This document shows, piece by piece, positions 61,760 to 64,000 of a DNA stretch of 64,000 nucleotides. This DNA is from Polaromonas eurypsychrophila. GTDB lineage: Bacteria; Pseudomonadota; Gammaproteobacteria; Burkholderiales; Burkholderiaceae_C. The DNA lies in the NCBI RefSeq assembly GCF_014641715.1, contig NZ_BMIG01000014.1:57384-121383 (forward strand). The letters are read 5' to 3'. Below the pieces are notes generated by a model. It had not been told where the DNA came from, made no database searches, and was given only the letters and a program-made list of their open reading frames with translations. Numbering within the stretch: position 1 is the stretch's first letter; each line of letters opens with the position of its first letter. Position numbers and translations under genes: made by a program.

Positions 61760-62755
61760 TCACTGCTCAATCTGCAAGCCGGTGTCGCTGACGAGCTTTT
61801 TCCACTTGATTACCTCGGCTTTGAGAAAGCTTCCGAATTGCGCGGGCGTCACCGGGGTCGGCTCGGCCGCCATCTCGTGCAGGCGCGCCTGGATGTCAGG
61901 CAGAGCCAACGCATCGTTCAGCGCCTTGTTCAGCCGCGCCACCACAGCCTCGGGCGTTTTGGCCGGTGCGCACAGGCCCCACCACTGGATGGCGCTGAAA
62001 CCTGCAAAGCCCTGTTCGGCCACCGTGGAGACATCGGGAAGCATCGGGTCGCGCTTGACGGAAGCCACAGCCAGCGCGCGCAGCTTGCCGGCCTTGATGT
62101 GGGGCAGGGCAGTCGTCAGGCTGGGAAACATCGCCTCCACCTGACCACCCAGCAAGTCCTGCATGGCAGGCGCCGCGCCCTTGTAAGGCACATGAACCAA
62201 GTCCACCTTCGCCTGGTTCTCCAGGTACTCCATGATCAGGTGGGTGGCCGAACCAGCACCCGCCGATGAAAAGCTCAGGCTGCCGGGTTTGGCCCGCGCC
62301 AGCGCCAAAAACTCCTGCAGGTTCTTCGCTTTCGACTTGTCGCTGACCACCAGCACATTCGAGGTTTGCGCCATCATGCCCACCGGCGCAAAGTCGGCGA
62401 TCGGGTCGTACTTGAGCTTCAGCACCGCCGGGTTGGTGCTGTGCGTCGCCACAAAACACTGCATCAGCGTGTAGCCATCCGGCGCCGCCCGCGCGACGTC
62501 CATGGCCGCGATTGAACCCGAGGCGCCGGCCTTGTTCTCGATGATGATGGGCTGGCCCAAGGACTGCGACATCTTCTCACTGACCATGCGTGCCACCGCA
62601 TCAGCTCCGCCGCCAGGCGCGACCGGCACGATGAGTTTGATGACTTTGTTGGGGAAGGCGATTTGGGCCTGGCTGGGTAATGGCAGTGCCAGCAAGGCGG
62701 TAAGTGCGGCGGCCAGGCAAGCCGTGGCTCGGCGATGTGTGGAAGGGCTGTTCAT
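61760..62755 (-). CDS. Bug/TctC-family tripartite tricarboxylate transporter binding protein
   Basis: A 331-residue periplasmic protein. A cleavable signal ends near 'LPSQA-QIAF'. 'NKVIKLIVPVAPGGGADAVA', 'IIENKAGASGSIAAMDVARA' and 'GLCAPAKTPEAVVARLNKAL' are Bug-family signatures. Such proteins bind carboxylated compounds; many are orphans, as here, with no TctAB nearby. The ligand cannot be predicted. Confidence 0.92.
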   Translation of the reverse strand: MNSPSTHRRATACLAAALTALLALPLPSQAQIAFPNKVIKLIVPVAPGGGADAVARMVSEKMSQSLGQPIIIENKAGASGSIAAMDVARAAPDGYTLMQCFVATHSTNPAVLKLKYDPIADFAPVGMMAQTSNVLVVSDKSKAKNLQEFLALARAKPGSLSFSSAGAGSATHLIMEYLENQAKVDLVHVPYKGAAPAMQDLLGGQVEAMFPSLTTALPHIKAGKLRALAVASVKRDPMLPDVSTVAEQGFAGFSAIQWWGLCAPAKTPEAVVARLNKALNDALALPDIQARLHEMAAEPTPVTPAQFGSFLKAEVIKWKKLVSDTGLQIEQ

Positions 62756-62858
62756 GTCTTGTCTCTGGTTATGTTTGGGCGCTGCTCTTTGTCAGCCCTG
62801 ATAAGGATAGCAGGAGGTGGGGAAATGTGCTGTTGAATGACATCACGAAGATCGTTGA

Positions 62859-62963
62859 CACGACTTGCAACACACGTTGGCAACGTGGCATAAGGAGGCG
62901 GGCACTCCGACGCACGAGCTGCAGCGCTTTGGGGGCTGGAAAACGCAGTCTATGGTGGAGCGG
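62859..62963 (+). pseudogene. Tyrosine integrase fragment 1
   Basis: 35 codons read 'HDLQHTLATWHKEAGTPTHE' and then 'LQRFGGWKTQSMVER', the catalytic HxxR/H region of a phage-type integrase with the Arg of H-D-L-R changed to Gln. There is no start and no Tyr region. A stretch just upstream (about 62818-62856, 'WGNVLLNDITKIV') may be an N-terminal scrap of the same gene. Confidence 0.65.
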
Positions 62964-62967
62964 AGAT

Positions 62968-63252
62968 CATCCCAATCATGTGTTTACCTATGAAGGAAGT
63001 CCAATCGTCCAAGTGAATACCAAGGCTTGGCGGAAAGCGCTGTTAAGGGCAAATATTCACGACTTCCGCTGGCATGATTTGCGGCATACATTTGCTACTT
63101 GGCATCGAGAAGCAGGGACGCCCACACATGAGTTGCAGCGTCTGGGCGGATGGAAAACTCAATCAATGGTAGAGCGATATGCTCACGTCGCGCCTGAGGG
63201 ATTGCAGATTGCTGCAAACCGGCTAGATACGCTATTTGGATCGCATTCATAG
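62968..63252 (+). pseudogene. Tyrosine integrase fragment 2 (C-terminal catalytic domain)
   Basis: 94 codons to a stop, including 'HDLRHTFATWHREAG' (His-x-x-Arg intact), 'LQRLGGWKTQSMVERYAHVA' with the Gly-Trp motif and the nucleophilic Tyr in 'RYAHV'. The N-terminal core-binding domain and the first catalytic Arg are absent. It overlaps in content with fragment 1 but is less decayed, so two related integrases have left scars here. No att repeat or tRNA was recognised. Confidence 0.7.
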
Positions 63253-63269
63253 GCCAAAGTGAACTACAA

Positions 63270-63968
63270 ATGAGGCAAAAAATTCCGCCTAAAGTGATGT
63301 TTTTGGCGCTGGCCTTGGCGGCCATCTGGGGAACGGTCGCTTCAAGTAACGAGCCGATTTTTCCTCTATTCAGAGGGTCGCGTCTTGAGCCCCTTCTTTA
63401 TTCACTGGCGTATCCAAATTCGATTATTTTTAACCTATCGATTGGCTACCTCGTCAGCCTAATTTTTTGGCTCTTGATTGTGTACCTGCCTGAGCGCAAG
63501 AGGCGACATGTTCTTCGAGTCAATTTGTCTGGGAGGTACAACGACTTTCGGCACGAGGCCATCGCAATTTTTCTCGTCGGATGCAAAGATACTGAGGGGC
63601 TTTCACTAAGCCGTGTCCTTAGCCATCATGTGACGTTTAGGCAATTCTTTGAAGCGCAGAACAGTTCTCGTTGGCACGATGTAGTGAATTACCTCCAGAA
63701 CAATCCCCAGAGGCTCGATGATGTGGTTTTCGAGTTGCAGATGCTCGCTGAAGAAGTTGCCTACGTTCTGACGAAAGTGGATTTTGAAGATCCTGAGGTG
63801 CATGCCTTTTTCAAGCGGTTGTGTAACTATGTCTATCGGCTGAAGAGCAGCAGCGATGACTACCATCACCGGGTTAAGCACTTGACACGATTTTTATGGG
63901 AGATTTTTACCGCATGGAATCCAAGTGAGGGTCAAAGTGATCTTGCCCCCGAAAAACGTACTCCATAG
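63270..63968 (+). CDS. Hypothetical membrane protein, probably acquired
   Basis: 232 residues with two N-terminal helices (about 8-25 and 53-72, 'NLSIGYLVSLIFWLLIVYLP') and a soluble, mostly helical C-terminal domain with many His and Phe. No family is recognised. AT-rich third codon positions contrast with every gene to the left, and the gene follows integrase debris, both suggesting horizontal transfer. ACAAATGAGG at the start gives only a weak ribosome-binding site. Confidence 0.7.
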   Translation: MRQKIPPKVMFLALALAAIWGTVASSNEPIFPLFRGSRLEPLLYSLAYPNSIIFNLSIGYLVSLIFWLLIVYLPERKRRHVLRVNLSGRYNDFRHEAIAIFLVGCKDTEGLSLSRVLSHHVTFRQFFEAQNSSRWHDVVNYLQNNPQRLDDVVFELQMLAEEVAYVLTKVDFEDPEVHAFFKRLCNYVYRLKSSSDDYHHRVKHLTRFLWEIFTAWNPSEGQSDLAPEKRTP

Positions 63969-64000
63969 CTGATGTGAAAATTCAGTAATTGGAGATGAGA

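Noticed and set aside
62756..63269. tRNA gene as attachment site for the integrase
   Set aside because: No cloverleaf sequence could be found by eye in this stretch.

Overview
This window looks like chromosome of a Burkholderiales beta-proteobacterium, most probably family Comamonadaceae (Polaromonas/Rhodoferax/Variovorax relatives). The basis is the protein types, the high GC coding style, and two kinds of dispersed repeat: a 'GCTATCAAAAttgataGC' type intergenic element and a palindromic 'gatctggctctgccagtcc' element, both of which I associate with that family from general knowledge. No rRNA, tRNA or CRISPR array was seen.

Layout. 1-1.5 kb: 3'-truncated sufB (runs off the left edge) and a SufA/IscA A-type carrier behind two IscR-like operators, then a heavily decayed methyltransferase pseudogene. 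1.5-17.7 kb: a purine uptake and catabolism region. It holds xdhAB, a divergent LysR regulator, a BmpA/NupA-type ABC importer (ATPase, two permeases, lipoprotein), adenine deaminase, then a second BMP-family binding protein run together with queE-queD (7-deazaguanine synthesis) and guanine deaminase. A response regulator and a small secreted protein sit in the middle.

17.8-30.2 kb: a short-chain amide/urea nitrogen unit. On the minus strand, urtABCDE-type ABC importer genes run into formamidase (fmdA), fmdB and aliphatic amidase (amiE). Divergent from it is a 1125-residue membrane protein that fuses an NCS1-like permease, a Cys-rich segment, a histidine kinase and a receiver. It overlaps a REC-LuxR response regulator gene. 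No urease gene is in the window.

30.3-47.7 kb: dcd, a small orphan gene, then a microaerobic respiration region. It contains two universal stress proteins, ccoI-ccoS-ccoN-ccoO-ccoQ-ccoP-ccoG-fixH (cbb3 oxidase and its assembly), a PAS histidine kinase/NarL-type regulator pair, a lone receiver, an FNR-type regulator with correctly spaced cluster cysteines, a CbpM-like protein, a zinc alcohol dehydrogenase, hemN and a TauE-like membrane protein. FNR-type boxes lie about 60 nt before the usp, ccoN and hemN starts, so the regulator and its probable targets are together.

47.7-62.8 kb: mixed housekeeping genes (ornithine cyclodeaminase family, pcp, a hydratase, ypfJ, rhlE, yihY, apaH, a CNNM/CorC-like protein, small regulators, a YdjM-like protein, a Bug/TctC binding protein). 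62.8-64 kb: two fragments of tyrosine integrase and a lower-GC membrane gene, the edge of an acquired segment.

The least ordinary items are the permease-kinase fusion beside the amide/urea operon, a palindromic repeat inserted in frame inside xdhA, a miniature element nested inside another after hemN with a simple relative at 51 kb, three 12-bp tandem repeats before the lone receiver gene, and a QueD-family protein without the usual catalytic cysteine.
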